The position numbers were made by a program, and so were the translations under genes. From assembly GCF_900114185.1 (NCBI RefSeq), contig NZ_FOSE01000001.1:521749-585748 (forward strand): a stretch of 64,000 nt of DNA. Reading direction: 5' to 3'. Source of the DNA: Cellulomonas sp. KH9. Lineage in GTDB: Bacteria > Actinomycetota > Actinomycetes > Actinomycetales > Cellulomonadaceae. Below are positions 63,601 through 64,000 of the stretch, piece after piece (the stretch's first letter is position 1; each line of letters opens with the position of its first letter). Below the pieces are notes generated by a model. It was given only the letters and a program-made list of their open reading frames with translations, searched no databases and had not been told where the DNA came from.

Positions 63601-64000
63601 TCGGACGTGGTGCGGTCCAGCTCGTCGTACGACGCGTCCTGCGTGACGGTCCCGCCGCCCGGCGCCGGGCGGCTCGTGCGCAGCAGGTTGTCGTTCTGGT
63701 CGTAGTGGTACGTGGTGGTGAACGCGGCGCCGTCCGCGCCCTCCACGTTGCCGCGCGGGCTCACGACTGTCGCGATCAGGCCCTTGGCGTTGTACGTGTA
63801 CGTCGTCCGGCCACCCGCCGCGTCCGTCTTCGACGCGATCCGGCCCGCGGGGGTGTACGTGTACGCCGTGACGTTCCCGATCCGGTCCTTCACCTCGACG
63901 AGTCGGTTCGCGGTGTCGTACGAGTACCGGACCGAGTTGCCGTCGGGGTCGGTGTCGACGTCGAGCCGGCCCAGCTCGTCGTAGGACTTGCGCACCGTCT
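60615..64000 (-). CDS. RHS-repeat polymorphic toxin, 5' end outside the window
   Basis: This is the C-terminal part (at least 1126 residues) of a large secreted RHS/YD-repeat protein, whose frame stays open to the window edge. More than 20 YD repeats (YDELGRL, YDTANRL and similar) lead to the conserved RHS core near residues 800-855 (RARDYDPTTGVFSTVDP). A variable C-terminal region follows: a Gly/Ala-rich hydrophobic segment (about 880-950), helices, and a terminal domain (about 1050-1126) with HIALREGTTNVIDQGNHR. The shell would encapsulate and deliver the last domain. That domain recalls ParB-like folds, but this is tentative. Confidence 0.88.
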   Translation of the reverse strand, partial: TVRKSYDELGRLDVDTDPDGNSVRYSYDTANRLVEVKDRIGNVTAYTYTPAGRIASKTDAAGGRTTYTYNAKGLIATVVSPRGNVEGADGAAFTTTYHYDQNDNLLRTSRPAPGGGTVTQDASYDELDRTTSEVDENGVATSARFDNNSNLTSIIDPVRGVTRLGYDAADRQRSSTDPAGNTATVDYDAAGNVTRQVSATGAVTSFEYDDDARLVAVVDPLGNVEGADAEKYTTRFAYDGAGNRTTVTDPLGNVTTDLFDAHNRLVEHTDANGHTTSYTYDDLDRVRKVTAPDAKDGQGTSYTYDANGNATQVRDARGNAVTATYDRLGRIATTFDALGRLRQHTYDAESNLVETVTARTTPDPFNPVDPDRANRTITQTYDSLNRLTDRTLGTDGPTYTYGYDSKSRLTSAVSPSGTTTTTYDDADRITQVDREGRVYTYTYDVTGNLETQSNPDGTTRTASYDADDRITSLSAAGGTWGFTYDTAGRRATTTMPGDLVEKRSYDTAGRLTQVDSHGAGGTLARYDLTLDDGGRPTTIRTTRGEVSEDVAYTYDPANRLTAACYGTDSCAKPGKGKLSYEYDVVGNRTASSATGTAGASSETYRYDDVNALLSRTTSPAAGAPTTTTYGYDAEGNQTTAGSDVFEYHLDHSLASATVGGSTTTYEYDGLGNRVEATTDGVRLASDWDVNGELAQITSQRSGPVGGDLTGVRGLVHGPNDESLALLTSAGDVSALFVHDWLGGTSALVSPDGAVQSLADFDPYGLPRTSPTQDGLTVTPDPMAAENPVLYAGGYADPSLGGRYALRARDYDPTTGVFSTVDPAPAGLGMPLGSTYAYAAGSPTMYTDPAGEWPSLSSVWKSASSGVASAYRATATFVDKYQAEIVGVGVGIAAGAACGLTTLGAGSVACIAIGAAASSAATNLWRTKVQKKEEFTWGGLAKDLTIGTASSLVGYGLGRYVAKIPAVQTLVGRLANSTVGQAVNRVSAAVSTAVNRVAANVRTATVQAAGRARASTTAALQARGWKAMEPNATVRDLVGMRRPDVGGTAESTIKQLSAATRSNSALLRSVFRPKDGEHIALREGTTNVIDQGNHRVEELLRRAASSTSLRPDRITYDTPIYIRGFPGS

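Overview
The window is very GC-rich, densely packed actinobacterial DNA. Gene content points to a cellulolytic member of the Cellulomonadaceae, probably Cellulomonas. The evidence is a secreted GH48-CBM2 exocellulase with a Pro/Thr linker, several plant-polysaccharide loci, and actinobacterial markers: a WhiB-type iron-sulfur regulator, a GlnR-type orphan regulator and a GlxR-like Crp protein. The genus is inferred from gene content, not from a marker-gene comparison.

Layout. 1-10.1 kb: the end of an ABC-2 permease, the GH48 cellulase with a CelR-like operator upstream, a LacI-family repressor, and a divergent operon (two sugar permeases, a binding lipoprotein, a GH51 arabinofuranosidase). 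A consensus -35 box, a plausible -10 and a perfect 14-bp operator-like palindrome lie between repressor and operon. 10.2-13.7 kb: a LiaS/NarL-type two-component system coupled to a DUF4097-like solenoid membrane protein. 13.7-32.8 kb: a large galactomannan/manno-oligosaccharide locus bounded by two ROK regulators. It contains an Opp-type transporter, a GH42 beta-galactosidase, a GH2 beta-mannosidase, an internally deleted GH26-like gene, two GH36 alpha-galactosidases and a mannose-isomerase-like epimerase. Together these could import galactomanno-oligosaccharides, remove galactose, hydrolyse mannosides and convert mannose to fructose.

32.9-51.1 kb is mainly housekeeping: tRNA-Pro(CGG), a metallophosphoesterase, a class A PBP, WhiB, a DUF4177-like protein, RidA, Crp/GlxR, endonuclease III, NhaA, GlnR, a nitrobindin-like protein, YgfZ, a FUSC-like protein, DUF2516, asparaginase II, Dtd, a macro-domain protein and a PIG-L deacetylase. 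The gene-free stretch 49.1-49.75 kb holds five DnaA-box-like 9-mers and two identical 31-nt hairpins. 51.1-57.8 kb: a HAD phosphatase, then a MoxR-DUF58-VWA-VWA-TPR (Bat-like) operon.

The right edge (58.5-64.0 kb, minus strand) is the most unusual part. A large RHS-repeat protein runs off the window and ends in a short C-terminal toxin-like domain. Its stop overlaps the start of a WD40 beta-propeller gene. That gene in turn overlaps an 80-codon free-standing copy of the same toxin-like domain, which is followed by a second, related WD40 gene. It looks like a polymorphic-toxin locus with candidate beta-propeller immunity proteins and a captured older toxin/immunity cassette.

Many non-sugar genes have a TAnnnT-like -10 element ending 7-8 nt before the start codon, suggesting widespread leaderless transcription. 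The sugar operons instead use strong Shine-Dalgarno sequences.
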